Source of the DNA: Palaemon carinicauda
Taxonomy: Eukaryota > Arthropoda > Malacostraca > Decapoda > Palaemonidae
Assembly: GCF_036898095.1 (NCBI RefSeq)
Contig: NC_090767.1
Location: forward strand, 35,426,132-35,490,131
DNA: 64,000 nucleotides
Direction of reading: 5' to 3'
The notes under the pieces are model-generated. The model saw only the letters and a list, made by a program, of their open reading frames with translations, did no database searches and was not told the origin of the DNA. Position 1 is the stretch's first letter, and each line of letters starts with the position of its first letter. The position numbers were made by a program, and so were the translations under genes. Of this stretch, positions 45,738 to 57,144 are shown one piece after another.

Positions 45738-46122
45738 AAGGAATACAGATGGCGCCGTCGGTGGCGCTATATACACACTCGAAGCGAGATAGTAGAGGGG
45801 CCTTGCTAGCGGCTCTCCTTTCATTCTCGTTTTTCGTTTTCTTGCCACTTGACCCCTTCGAAGTGTTAATTCTGTTCGGGGTACAGATTGCTATGTGGCG
45901 TGTCAAGAATACGTCCTCTGATATTACGCGATTTCCCTGGTTAATTTAATAAGGGATATTTGCTCCAGGAATTAGAATTCTGGGTACCTTAAGGTAAATT
46001 CTCTGGGAATATCACCATAGTTAAATATACCCAAGGAACCTACCCTATAGGAACTTCCATCAGGACGACATGGCTATCTCACCCAAAAATAGATTGTTCG
46101 CTTCGCTCAAAATCCGTTTTTT
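45738..46122 (+). repeat. DIRS-1 right inverted terminal repeat
   Basis: Inverse of 37374-37718, plus about 50 bp of right-end sequence (TCACCCAAAAATAGATTGTT, CGCTTCGCTCAAAATCCG) ending in the TTTTTTGG shared with the target. Confidence 0.88.
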
Positions 46123-46389
46123 GGACGCAACTAATCTAAGGAATATAGGGCATTATACCTCAAATGTTTTGCACACGATCATTCAGATTTTTAATATATT
46201 TTTTTTGTATATCTTCCTCTGTCCCCGCACATTTAAAAGAAGCAGTTTAAGCTTGGCTTTTCTTGTATTAGCTTGTTTGAATTTGGTGAGGTTTTTGCTT
46301 GCAAATACTTGTATAAAGGCTCGTTAACTGTTAAAAAAGTTTAGTTTCATTCCTAAAACCTCTCTGATATAACCAAACACCACATATCT
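46123..46389 (+). other. Unit B sequence after DIRS-1
   Basis: Matches 17503-17730 plus a stretch lacking in unit A (46140-46175). It precedes a deletion of about 1.28 kb relative to unit A (gag region). Confidence 0.6.
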
Positions 46390-47780
46390 ACGCCCACCTC
46401 CTCACATTATACTCAGATGTTTTCTGTCCTCAACTTCACAATATCCCCACCATTCCCACTAAACAAAGTATTGATCACCATATCAAGGCAACAGGGCTAT
46501 CAGTGTTCGCAAGAGTCAAGTGTCATCTGCCGAATTGTTTTGGAGTCACTAAAAATGTTTGCCGAATTGAAAGAAATGTACCTTTGCCACAAGGCTGTAA
46601 GCTCATGCCTATTGTCCTTAAATATAGTCCTGCAGTAAGAAAATTCCCTACACCAATGTGGGGATTACTGAGACATGAACAAGCAGACAGAATGGATTAA
46701 CTACCTCCCAACAAAACCTTGCCACAATTACCTCCTGCTCACAACAAAGCAAAGGCTTCATCAATGCTTGACTTACTGAAGGGGTGTTATCAGATGTCCA
46801 TGAACTCATAATTGACATCCCCAAGACCACCATCACCACCGACTGCATTACATACAGCTACAATCATCCTGTTTCAGCCTTAATAATGAAGTGGCTACTT
46901 TTCAACGCTTCATGAATGGCTTTTTCGTCAACCTCCACTTCAGAGTATGTTACAAGGGCAACATACTTTTGTCTTCTTCCTTCAAAAAGGAACACCTCCT
47001 TCACCTGTGTGTCGTGCTCGACTGCCTAAAATAGAACGGCTTAGCAGTGGCGTACGACAACTGTACCTTTGGTACCAACGAAGTATCCTTCTTAGGGTAC
47101 CGCATCGCTCCTGAAGGAGTTCGTCCTTTCCCTGAAAAAGTACCAGCTGTTCAGAACATCCACACACCCTCGATTATCAAAGCAATGCAAGAATTCTTTT
47201 TTATGATCAACTATTATTACTGGTTCCTTGCAGCAATCGTCGCTACTCTCGAGCCATCTATGTCTCTCTCAAACACAATTCATAACAGCTTTCTGCACTG
47301 CAAAAAATGACCTATCAAACATGGCTGCTCTAAGTTTTTGTGTGTTATCTGATCTTTCCCTTTTCTCCATTGATAGCAGCAACATTATAATTGTTGTAGT
47401 ACTCAAGCAGGGGTCATAGGGTAACCTCACCCTTTGGCGTTTTTTGGTAGGAATCTGTCTAGTGTGGAATTTGGGTACTCCACATGTGACCAAGAAATGA
47501 GGGAATTGCATAGGTTCCTCCACTTCAAAGAATGTTGGCCATTTGTCATTCGCATGGACAACATAGCTTTGGTGCACTTCTTCACTCGAAGGTCTGAGGA
47601 TTGGTCCGCTCCTCAAAGTCTAAATCTCTCCAGCACGTATGAATGCAATTGCACCCTTCAGCACATCCCTGTGAAATTGAATCTTATTTACAATAATATT
47701 TCAAGAAATAATTAGCAGCTATTCATCTGGGATTACTATGCATTGGGAAAATCCATACGAAAAGATCCAATGTATCAAAT
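46390..47780 (+). pseudogene. Sense gypsy relic (RT to RNase H), unit B
   Basis: Copy of 19008-20400. RT traces lie at 46417-46700. The RT palm is near 46930-47040 (CYKGNILLSSSFKKEHLLHL, active site lost). CTFGTNEVSFLGYRIAPEGV lies at 47065-47125, the connection domain at 47170-47300 and RNase H at 47434-47715 (MAFFGRNLSSVEFGYSTCDQ, DNIALVHFFTRRSEDWSAPQ). Gag and protease are deleted and integrase is absent. Stops throughout. Confidence 0.82.
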
Positions 47781-48927
47781 ATGTAGGACAACTACATTTT
47801 TTATAAGACTCTTTTTTCAAAGGTTTTATTCAAGAAGACAAATAAAGTGACACCACATAAAGAATGAACACATTGCAATAATGTCAACCTTTTTTAAAAA
47901 TACGACCTAGTTTTACTAAAACTAACAGTCGTCTATGTCACATTTTGAGAGTAAGGGAAGTGGGGGACGGGGGTTGGTAGAAGGTTTTTACTTGTATCTT
48001 TAACCCTGTTGGGCCATTACAGTAACTCAAAGATGAATGTGTTCTCATTGGCTATAGTTTCCTAATCATATTAGAAAATACAAAAATAATAGAGAACCAC
48101 ATATATTCTGAATAGGGGCTGAAGTTAAAGTGAGAGTTGCTCTACCTGGCTAGTAAGTGGAGCCTAACCTCCACATGCCAACTTCGTTAAAAGTTTAAAT
48201 GGACATTCAGGTTTGCTGAAGTAATACTTCTATTAAATGACGATGGTTTTTATTTTGGTAGGAGCAACTTCTTGATATTAAACCGTATATAATTTCTACA
48301 CAAAGAAATAGAAGCCTAACACTATTGACAATACATAGAAATTTATACAAAAAGAAATACCATCTTAGCGTTTACATATGACCATTTCTGAATTGACTGA
48401 ACTCGTGACTAAACAAGTGACAACAAACTTGAGATAATGTTCAGTGCTCCAACAAGCACCAACTCTTCAAACTAATCTACCACAATGCAGTTCAATCAGA
48501 TATCAAGCCATAGTTTTTAATCTATTTTAGATATCATTTCAAGTACACTTGAATACCTATCTATTAAGAGAAAGAGGACATGATATTCAAACAAGTAGCA
48601 GATATGTTAATAGTAGCAGGAGTGTAAAACACCTTTAGGAAGGGCCAGAAAATCAAAGATTTCGATTCTCTGGTGATATTGATATAAACAAGAGTGATCA
48701 GTGATAACATGTAGATAGTATTATCTCTGTTTTCCAAAATGGTAGTCTCTTGCTGTAGACTTACCATCTTTCAGGTGTGGGGAAGCGATGTTGAAAAAGA
48801 ATGTAGAGAACAAATGTAAAATTCACTACCGAATATAGTGTTATAAAGCAATCTCCTGTTATTACTTTTATAAATGATGAAAATAAGATATAAATAAGAA
48901 TTCGATAGTGAGTACTAAAGCTTACTG
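47781..48927. other. Unassigned sequence, matches 20431-21559
   Basis: No coding signal. Present again at 52911-54057 in the second block copy. Confidence 0.6.
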
Positions 48928-49937
48928 AAAAACGGATTTTGAGCGAAGCGAAAAATCTATTTTTGGGTGAGATGGCCATGTCGTCCTGATGGAAGTTCCT
49001 CTAGGGTAGCTTCTTAGGGTATATTACAACTACGGCGATATTCCCAGAGAATTTACCTTAAGGTACCCAGAATTCTAACTCCTTTAGCGAATATCCCTAA
49101 TGAAAGTACCAGGGATATCGCGAAATATCAGAGGACGTATTCTTGACACGCCACATGGCAATCTGCACCCCGAACAGAGATAACACTTCGAAGGGGTCAA
49201 TTGGCAAGAAAACGAAAACGAGAAAGAAAAAGGAGAGCCGTTCGCAAGGCTCTCTCTTCTCCTGTTTCGTAAGCGTGCATTGCGCCGATTCTGCCGCCAT
49301 CTGTATTCCTTGTAGCGATACACGAGGTGCTACAGATACTGTATGTAGGGAGGGGTCCTACAGCCCTTTCATAGAAAGGGAAGGGCGGGTCCATCAGGAC
49401 GACATGGCCATATCACCCAAAAATAGATTTTTCGCTTCGCTCAAAATCCGTTTTTTGGGCTCAAGCCATGTCGTCCTGATGGAAGTATACCAGAGCATTA
49501 CTGTATCTGTGGATTCTCAGAACGTGCCGTACTCCCCGGAGGTATTTCCCCGGTCGACTAGACCTAGAGACCTAAGATGTTACCGTTATACATCTTTTTA
49601 ACTAACCATAAACCATGTTAGAGCTTCCTGCCCCCTACAGGGAAGAGTCCTACTAGACTCTGGAAAAGTCTCGAAGAGTACATATACCTATGTATGAATA
49701 CCAGGCAAGCCAATATAGTGGTCTCACCCTATATTAAGTAAAGCATAGTTTGTAAAGAACCACTGCGTCAATATGAAATATCGACCAGTTCTCCGCTCAA
49801 TACTTGTATTGGACAAAGGTTTATATCCGCATAGGAGGAAACTTGTAAATCCGCCACTGTCCCCTTATGGGATGGAGTCCTCCCGCTAAGGGAAAGCATA
49901 AACCAATGCAACATTAGGTTGCATAAAGGAACAAATT
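48928..49937 (-). repeat. DIRS-2 3' end, first assembly copy, cut by gap
   Basis: Same as 54058-55064. It contains the outer inverted repeat and internal complementary region of DIRS-2 but no coding part before the Ns begin. Confidence 0.85.
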
Positions 49938-50437
49938 NNNNNNNNNNNNNNNNNNNNNNNNNNNNNNNNNNNNNNNNNNNNNNNNNNNNNNNNNNNNNNN
50001 NNNNNNNNNNNNNNNNNNNNNNNNNNNNNNNNNNNNNNNNNNNNNNNNNNNNNNNNNNNNNNNNNNNNNNNNNNNNNNNNNNNNNNNNNNNNNNNNNNNN
50101 NNNNNNNNNNNNNNNNNNNNNNNNNNNNNNNNNNNNNNNNNNNNNNNNNNNNNNNNNNNNNNNNNNNNNNNNNNNNNNNNNNNNNNNNNNNNNNNNNNNN
50201 NNNNNNNNNNNNNNNNNNNNNNNNNNNNNNNNNNNNNNNNNNNNNNNNNNNNNNNNNNNNNNNNNNNNNNNNNNNNNNNNNNNNNNNNNNNNNNNNNNNN
50301 NNNNNNNNNNNNNNNNNNNNNNNNNNNNNNNNNNNNNNNNNNNNNNNNNNNNNNNNNNNNNNNNNNNNNNNNNNNNNNNNNNNNNNNNNNNNNNNNNNNN
50401 NNNNNNNNNNNNNNNNNNNNNNNNNNNNNNNNNNNNN
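49938..50437. other. Assembly gap, exactly 500 N
   Basis: A run of 500 N, a round number that suggests a scaffolding placeholder. Frames called across it are meaningless. Confidence 0.99.
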
Positions 50438-51519
50438 ACATAATATAGAGTGAGACCACTATACTTGCTTGTCTGTTATTCATACATAGGTATATGTACT
50501 CTTCAAGACTTTTCCAGAGTCTCGTATGACTCTTCCCTGTAGGGGGCAGGAAGCACTAACATAGTCTATGTTTCGATGAAAAGATGTATGACGGTAACAT
50601 CTTAGGTCTCTAGGTCTAGGATGACCGGGATATACCTTCTTGAGAGTACGGCATGTTTTGAGAATCCACAGATACAGTAATGCTCTGGTATACCTCCCTC
50701 AGGACAACATGGACTGAGCCTAAAAAACGGATTTTGAGCGAAGCGAAAAATCTATTTTTGGGTGAGATAGCCATGTCATTCTGATGGACCCGCCCTTCCT
50801 TTTCTTTAAAATGGGCTATAGGACCCCTCCCTATATACAGTATCTGTAGCCACCTTTGTATCGCTACAAGGAATACAGATGGCGCCGTCGGTGGCGCTAT
50901 ATACACACTCGAAGCGAGATAGTAGAGGGGCCTTGCTAGCGGCTCTCCTTTCATTCTCGTTTTTCGTTTTCTTGCCACTTGACCCCTTCGAAGTGTTAAT
51001 TCTGTTCGGGGTACAGATTGCTATGTGGCGTGTCAAGAATACGTCCTCTGATATTACGCGATTTCCCTGGTTAATTTAATAAGGGATATTTGCTCCAGGA
51101 ATTAGAATTCTGGGTACCTTAAGGTAAATTCTCTGGGAATATCACCATAGTTAAATATACCCAAGGAACCTACCCTATAGGAACTTCCATCAGGACGACA
51201 TGGCTATCTCACCCAAAAATAGATTGTTCGCTTCGCTCAAAATCCGTTTTTTGGACGCAACTAATCTAAGGAATATAGGGCATTATACCTCAAATGTTTT
51301 GCACACGATCATTCAGATTTTTAATATATTTTTTTTGTATATCTTCCTCTGTCCCCGCACATTTAAAAGAAGCAGTTTAAGCTTGGCTTTTCTTGTATTA
51401 GCTTGTTTGAATTTGGTGAGGTTTTTGCTTGCAAATACTTGTATAAAGGCTCGTTAACTGTTAAAAAAGTTTAGTTTCATTCCTAAAACCTCTCTGATAT
51501 AACCAAACACCACATATCT

Positions 51520-52910
51520 ACGCCCACCTCCTCACATTATACTCAGATGTTTTCTGTCCTCAACTTCACAATATCCCCACCATTCCCACTAAACAAAGTA
51601 TTGATCACCATATCAAGGCAACAGGGCTATCAGTGTTCGCAAGAGTCAAGTGTCATCTGCCGAATTGTTTTGGAGTCACTAAAAATGTTTGCCGAATTGA
51701 AAGAAATGTACCTTTGCCACAAGGCTGTAAGCTCATGCCTATTGTCCTTAAATATAGTCCTGCAGTAAGAAAATTCCCTACACCAATGTGGGGATTACTG
51801 AGACATGAACAAGCAGACAGAATGGATTAACTACCTCCCAACAAAACCTTGCCACAATTACCTCCTGCTCACAACAAAGCAAAGGCTTCATCAATGCTTG
51901 ACTTACTGAAGGGGTGTTATCAGATGTCCATGAACTCATAATTGACATCCCCAAGACCACCATCACCACCGACTGCATTACATACAGCTACAATCATCCT
52001 GTTTCAGCCTTAATAATGAAGTGGCTACTTTTCAACGCTTCATGAATGGCTTTTTCGTCAACCTCCACTTCAGAGTATGTTACAAGGGCAACATACTTTT
52101 GTCTTCTTCCTTCAAAAAGGAACACCTCCTTCACCTGTGTGTCGTGCTCGACTGCCTAAAATAGAACGGCTTAGCAGTGGCGTACGACAACTGTACCTTT
52201 GGTACCAACGAAGTATCCTTCTTAGGGTACCGCATCGCTCCTGAAGGAGTTCGTCCTTTCCCTGAAAAAGTACCAGCTGTTCAGAACATCCACACACCCT
52301 CGATTATCAAAGCAATGCAAGAATTCTTTTTTATGATCAACTATTATTACTGGTTCCTTGCAGCAATCGTCGCTACTCTCGAGCCATCTATGTCTCTCTC
52401 AAACACAATTCATAACAGCTTTCTGCACTGCAAAAAATGACCTATCAAACATGGCTGCTCTAAGTTTTTGTGTGTTATCTGATCTTTCCCTTTTCTCCAT
52501 TGATAGCAGCAACATTATAATTGTTGTAGTACTCAAGCAGGGGTCATAGGGTAACCTCACCCTTTGGCGTTTTTTGGTAGGAATCTGTCTAGTGTGGAAT
52601 TTGGGTACTCCACATGTGACCAAGAAATGAGGGAATTGCATAGGTTCCTCCACTTCAAAGAATGTTGGCCATTTGTCATTCGCATGGACAACATAGCTTT
52701 GGTGCACTTCTTCACTCGAAGGTCTGAGGATTGGTCCGCTCCTCAAAGTCTAAATCTCTCCAGCACGTATGAATGCAATTGCACCCTTCAGCACATCCCT
52801 GTGAAATTGAATCTTATTTACAATAATATTTCAAGAAATAATTAGCAGCTATTCATCTGGGATTACTATGCATTGGGAAAATCCATACGAAAAGATCCAA
52901 TGTATCAAAT
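51520..52910 (+). pseudogene. Sense gypsy relic, second assembly copy
   Basis: Identical to 46390-47780. Probably not an independent locus. Confidence 0.8.
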
Positions 52911-54057
52911 ATGTAGGACAACTACATTTTTTATAAGACTCTTTTTTCAAAGGTTTTATTCAAGAAGACAAATAAAGTGACACCACATAAAGAATGAACA
53001 CATTGCAATAATGTCAACCTTTTTTAAAAATACGACCTAGTTTTACTAAAACTAACAGTCGTCTATGTCACATTTTGAGAGTAAGGGAAGTGGGGGACGG
53101 GGGTTGGTAGAAGGTTTTTACTTGTATCTTTAACCCTGTTGGGCCATTACAGTAACTCAAAGATGAATGTGTTCTCATTGGCTATAGTTTCCTAATCATA
53201 TTAGAAAATACAAAAATAATAGAGAACCACATATATTCTGAATAGGGGCTGAAGTTAAAGTGAGAGTTGCTCTACCTGGCTAGTAAGTGGAGCCTAACCT
53301 CCACATGCCAACTTCGTTAAAAGTTTAAATGGACATTCAGGTTTGCTGAAGTAATACTTCTATTAAATGACGATGGTTTTTATTTTGGTAGGAGCAACTT
53401 CTTGATATTAAACCGTATATAATTTCTACACAAAGAAATAGAAGCCTAACACTATTGACAATACATAGAAATTTATACAAAAAGAAATACCATCTTAGCG
53501 TTTACATATGACCATTTCTGAATTGACTGAACTCGTGACTAAACAAGTGACAACAAACTTGAGATAATGTTCAGTGCTCCAACAAGCACCAACTCTTCAA
53601 ACTAATCTACCACAATGCAGTTCAATCAGATATCAAGCCATAGTTTTTAATCTATTTTAGATATCATTTCAAGTACACTTGAATACCTATCTATTAAGAG
53701 AAAGAGGACATGATATTCAAACAAGTAGCAGATATGTTAATAGTAGCAGGAGTGTAAAACACCTTTAGGAAGGGCCAGAAAATCAAAGATTTCGATTCTC
53801 TGGTGATATTGATATAAACAAGAGTGATCAGTGATAACATGTAGATAGTATTATCTCTGTTTTCCAAAATGGTAGTCTCTTGCTGTAGACTTACCATCTT
53901 TCAGGTGTGGGGAAGCGATGTTGAAAAAGAATGTAGAGAACAAATGTAAAATTCACTACCGAATATAGTGTTATAAAGCAATCTCCTGTTATTACTTTTA
54001 TAAATGATGAAAATAAGATATAAATAAGAATTCGATAGTGAGTACTAAAGCTTACTG

Positions 54058-54453
54058 AAAAACGGATTTTGAGCGAAGCGAAAAATCTATTTTTGGGTGA
54101 GATGGCCATGTCGTCCTGATGGAAGTTCCTCTAGGGTAGCTTCTTAGGGTATATTACAACTACGGCGATATTCCCAGAGAATTTACCTTAAGGTACCCAG
54201 AATTCTAACTCCTTTAGCGAATATCCCTAATGAAAGTACCAGGGATATCGCGAAATATCAGAGGACGTATTCTTGACACGCCACATGGCAATCTGCACCC
54301 CGAACAGAGATAACACTTCGAAGGGGTCAATTGGCAAGAAAACGAAAACGAGAAAGAAAAAGGAGAGCCGTTCGCAAGGCTCTCTCTTCTCCTGTTTCGT
54401 AAGCGTGCATTGCGCCGATTCTGCCGCCATCTGTATTCCTTGTAGCGATACAC
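54058..54453 (-). repeat. DIRS-2 right inverted terminal repeat
   Basis: Same landmarks as the DIRS-1 repeats (CCTTAAGGTACCCAGAATTC, GTATTCTTGACACGCCACAT). Its inner segment is the inverse of 62400-62511. Confidence 0.85.
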
Positions 54454-54522
54454 GAGGTGCTACAGATACTGTATGTAGGGAGGGGTCCTACAGCCCTTTC
54501 ATAGAAAGGGAAGGGCGGGTCC

Positions 54523-54620
54523 ATCAGGACGACATGGCCATATCACCCAAAAATAGATTTTTCGCTTCGCTCAAAATCCGTTTTTTGGGCTCAAGCCATG
54601 TCGTCCTGATGGAAGTATAC
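54523..54620 (-). repeat. DIRS-2 internal complementary region
   Basis: CATCAGGACGACATGGCCAT, then GCTTCGCTCAAAATCCG, then TTTTTTGGGCTCAAGCCATG and GTCGTCCTGATGG: both element ends joined as in a circle. The segment between 54058 and here is thus bracketed by about 70 bp of inverted sequence. Confidence 0.85.
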
Positions 54621-55191
54621 CAGAGCATTACTGTATCTGTGGATTCTCAGAACGTGCCGTACTCCCCGGAGGTATTTCCCCGGTCGACTAGACCTAGAGA
54701 CCTAAGATGTTACCGTTATACATCTTTTTAACTAACCATAAACCATGTTAGAGCTTCCTGCCCCCTACAGGGAAGAGTCCTACTAGACTCTGGAAAAGTC
54801 TCGAAGAGTACATATACCTATGTATGAATACCAGGCAAGCCAATATAGTGGTCTCACCCTATATTAAGTAAAGCATAGTTTGTAAAGAACCACTGCGTCA
54901 ATATGAAATATCGACCAGTTCTCCGCTCAATACTTGTATTGGACAAAGGTTTATATCCGCATAGGAGGAAACTTGTAAATCCGCCACTGTCCCCTTATGG
55001 GATGGAGTCCTCCCGCTAAGGGAAAGCATAAACCAATGCAACATTAGGTTGCATAAAGGAACAATTTATTAGAATTATCCCAGATAAATATACATAGAAT
55101 GAATGCTCAATTATACCAATAAATTGACACCGGTGAAGGAGACGCAAGGTTCTCAAGAACAAGTTTATTGACAGACAATAAATAGACAGGT

Positions 55192-55197
<6 letters not shown>

Positions 55198-55273
<76 letters not shown>

Positions 55274-55290
55274 ATATATATATATAAGAG
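55198..55290. repeat. (TA)n microsatellite in DIRS-2 3' UTR
   Basis: About 45 TA units with a TCTA interruption; absent from DIRS-1. Confidence 0.95.
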
Positions 55291-55596
55291 GAGGATAACC
55301 AAAACTTTAAGCATAAGTATGATAGTAAACAGTAACTTGTTTATCTGAAAGAAAAACATTAGTGCCACTTTTAACATACCGAGGTATCAAAGTCCTAAAA
55401 GTCTGTATTACTAATCAGTCACATTAGCGTTAGAAACGCTCGGCACACATGTCTGCACTTATGCTAGGTTCACCTTTGGAAGTGGAACAGTCAACGTGGG
55501 CAACTCAGTGCCCTCACTTAGTTTGTAGCACAGTATGTAACTACACACTCACCCTGGAATTAATCGTCCAAATTAAAACCACTGTTCCTCGCAGAG

Positions 55597-57144
55597 TTAA
55601 ACAGCAGGGTTAACGACGCAACCCACTGCTACCACAGATCTATTTAGTTGCTCCACTTGCTTCGCATAGTGACGAAAAAACACTCTGGAAGACTTCCAGC
55701 CAGCGTATGAACGAAGATGTTCAAAATCCATACAATTAAAGAAATTTAAGGATGAGGCAACTTTCCTCGGATCGTGACCTGCGGGTGTACTGTCAGGATC
55801 CGCTCTGCGAATAAAATATGTGATTTTCGCCCTGAGTTGTTTCAGTGATAAATTTAAGCCTGACGTTTCTCCCCTGAATAGTTGACCACCCTTGAAGTCT
55901 GAAGTTCTACGAAGATAGACCTTTAGGCATTCTACTGGACATAGAGATGCATCTTCTTTCAGAGGGCAGATTCTCCAGGGACCCCACCTGTTGGTGGGTA
56001 ACTCGTTCTTGGCGAGAAACGTAGGATCCGGAAACAGGTTCAGTTCTCCCCCATCCAGGAACTGAACACGACCTTCCTCTCTCGAGAGGTCTACAATCTC
56101 ACTAACCCTGGCCCCGGACGCGAGTGCAAATAGGAAAATAACTTTTTGGGTCAAATCCTTTAACGCACACTCCTCATTGTTCAACAGTGAAGCGAAATGA
56201 AGAACTTTATCTAAAGACCATGAAATGGGCTTTGGAGGTGCTGAAGGTCTGAGCCTAGCGCAGGCTTTCGGAACTTTATTAAAGATCTCGTTAGCGAGGT
56301 CGACCTGGAAGGCATATAGAATGGGTCTTGTCAAAGCAGACTTACACGTTGAAATCGTGTTAGCTGCCAACCCTTGACCATGGAGGTGGATGAAGAAAGA
56401 TAAGCAGAAGTCCGTCGAGATCTCCTGCGGATTCTTCGCCTTGACAAAAGCCACCCATTTTCTCCAAGATGACTCATATTGCCTTCTAGTAGATTTGCAC
56501 TTATATTCCTTCAGGAAGTCTATGCTGGCTTTCGAAATCCAGAAACGCTTTCTCACCGCTAGGGAGAGAAAATCATGAGCTGCAGGGTCCGGGTTTTCTG
56601 TAATGAAGCGCAGACAGTCGACTTCTGGACTCGCTGGGTCAGAACTGGATCTGGTAGCGGTAGAAACTTCAACCGTAGTTCCAATGCCAGGGGAAACCAC
56701 ACGCTGTTCGGCCACTTGTGGGCCACTATTGCCGCTACTCCCTTGAAGGATCTCAGTTTGTTGAGGACCCTCAACAGAAGGTTGTGAGGAGGGAACAGAT
56801 AAATCCTGGACCATCTGTTCCAGTCGAGGGACATCGCGTCCACTGCTTCCGCCAAGGGGTCCTCGTACGGGAACACGTACAGGGGCAACTTCTTGTTGTC
56901 TTTCGTCGCAAAGAGGTCTATCTGCAGTTCTGGGACTTGACTCAAGATGAAGGAGAACGATCCTGCGTCTAGGGACCATTCCGACTCTATCGGTGTGAAC
57001 CTGGATAGAGCGTCCGCTGTTACATTGCGGACTCCTTGAAGGTGAACTGCCGACAGGTACCACTTCTTCTTTTCCGCCAATCGGAAGATGGCCAACATCA
57101 CCTGGTTGAGAGGTGGTGACCTTGATCCTTGTCGATTCAAGCAT
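55597..57144 (-). CDS. DIRS-2 tyrosine recombinase
   Basis: 515 codons, open, in the same phase as gag. The first 170 or so residues overlap the RT frame and are low-complexity. The core-binding domain starts near 185 (KCKSTRRQYESSWRKWVAF). The catalytic set is complete: Arg near 346 (LASGARVSEI), HDPR near 453 (the HxxR box), a conserved GWKSSRVFFRH segment and the nucleophile Tyr near 494 (RHYAKQ). It integrates circular element DNA without target duplication. It is the only intact catalytic reading frame of the DIRS pair. The true start is unknown, because the frame upstream is stopped only by TAG 57157-57159, which is CAG in DIRS-1. Confidence 0.9.
   Translation of the reverse strand: MLESTRIKVTTSQPGDVGHLPIGGKEEVVPVGSSPSRSPQCNSGRSIQVHTDRVGMVPRRRIVLLHLESSPRTADRPLCDERQQEVAPVRVPVRGPLGGSSGRDVPRLEQMVQDLSVPSSQPSVEGPQQTEILQGSSGNSGPQVAEQRVVSPGIGTTVEVSTATRSSSDPASPEVDCLRFITENPDPAAHDFLSLAVRKRFWISKASIDFLKEYKCKSTRRQYESSWRKWVAFVKAKNPQEISTDFCLSFFIHLHGQGLAANTISTCKSALTRPILYAFQVDLANEIFNKVPKACARLRPSAPPKPISWSLDKVLHFASLLNNEECALKDLTQKVIFLFALASGARVSEIVDLSREEGRVQFLDGGELNLFPDPTFLAKNELPTNRWGPWRICPLKEDASLCPVECLKVYLRRTSDFKGGQLFRGETSGLNLSLKQLRAKITYFIRRADPDSTPAGHDPRKVASSLNFFNCMDFEHLRSYAGWKSSRVFFRHYAKQVEQLNRSVVAVGCVVNPAV

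Larger units (their letters stand above)
37374..46122 (+). mobile_element. DIRS-1: DIRS-type tyrosine-recombinase retrotransposon, decayed
   Basis: About 8.75 kb. It has inverted terminal repeats (37374-37718 and 45738-46122) and an internal complementary region (45565-45652) that joins reverse complements of both extreme ends. It encodes gag, RT/RNase H/methyltransferase and a tyrosine recombinase, and has no DDE integrase or direct LTRs. This is the defining DIRS layout. It entered unit B within TATATGTTTTTTGG (empty site 17491-17504 in unit A) with no target duplication, as expected for recombinase-mediated insertion of a circle. Several stops and one frameshift make it inactive. Confidence 0.93.
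45307..49934 (+). repeat. First copy of ~4.63-kb block beside the N gap
   Basis: Identical to 50438-55064 except for a 1-base indel near 45724 as far as I can read. It spans the DIRS-1 3' end, the gypsy relic, the unknown 1.1 kb and the DIRS-2 3' end. It is most simply an assembly overlap counted twice. Confidence 0.95.
50438..55064 (+). repeat. Second copy of ~4.63-kb block
   Basis: Repeats 45307-49934 at an offset of 5131, then 5130. It starts inside the DIRS-1 3' region immediately after the Ns. Includes the DIRS-1 right terminal repeat (to 51252) and the 1.1-kb unknown (52911-54057). Confidence 0.95.

Noticed and set aside
46070..46327. Frame starting MAISPKNR across the DIRS right end into unit B
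   Set aside because: It spans an insertion junction and encodes terminal-repeat DNA. The similar MAISPKNRFF frames elsewhere are the same repeat.
49914..50483. Frames of 174-189 residues crossing the gap
   Set aside because: They consist almost wholly of N-derived unknown residues.
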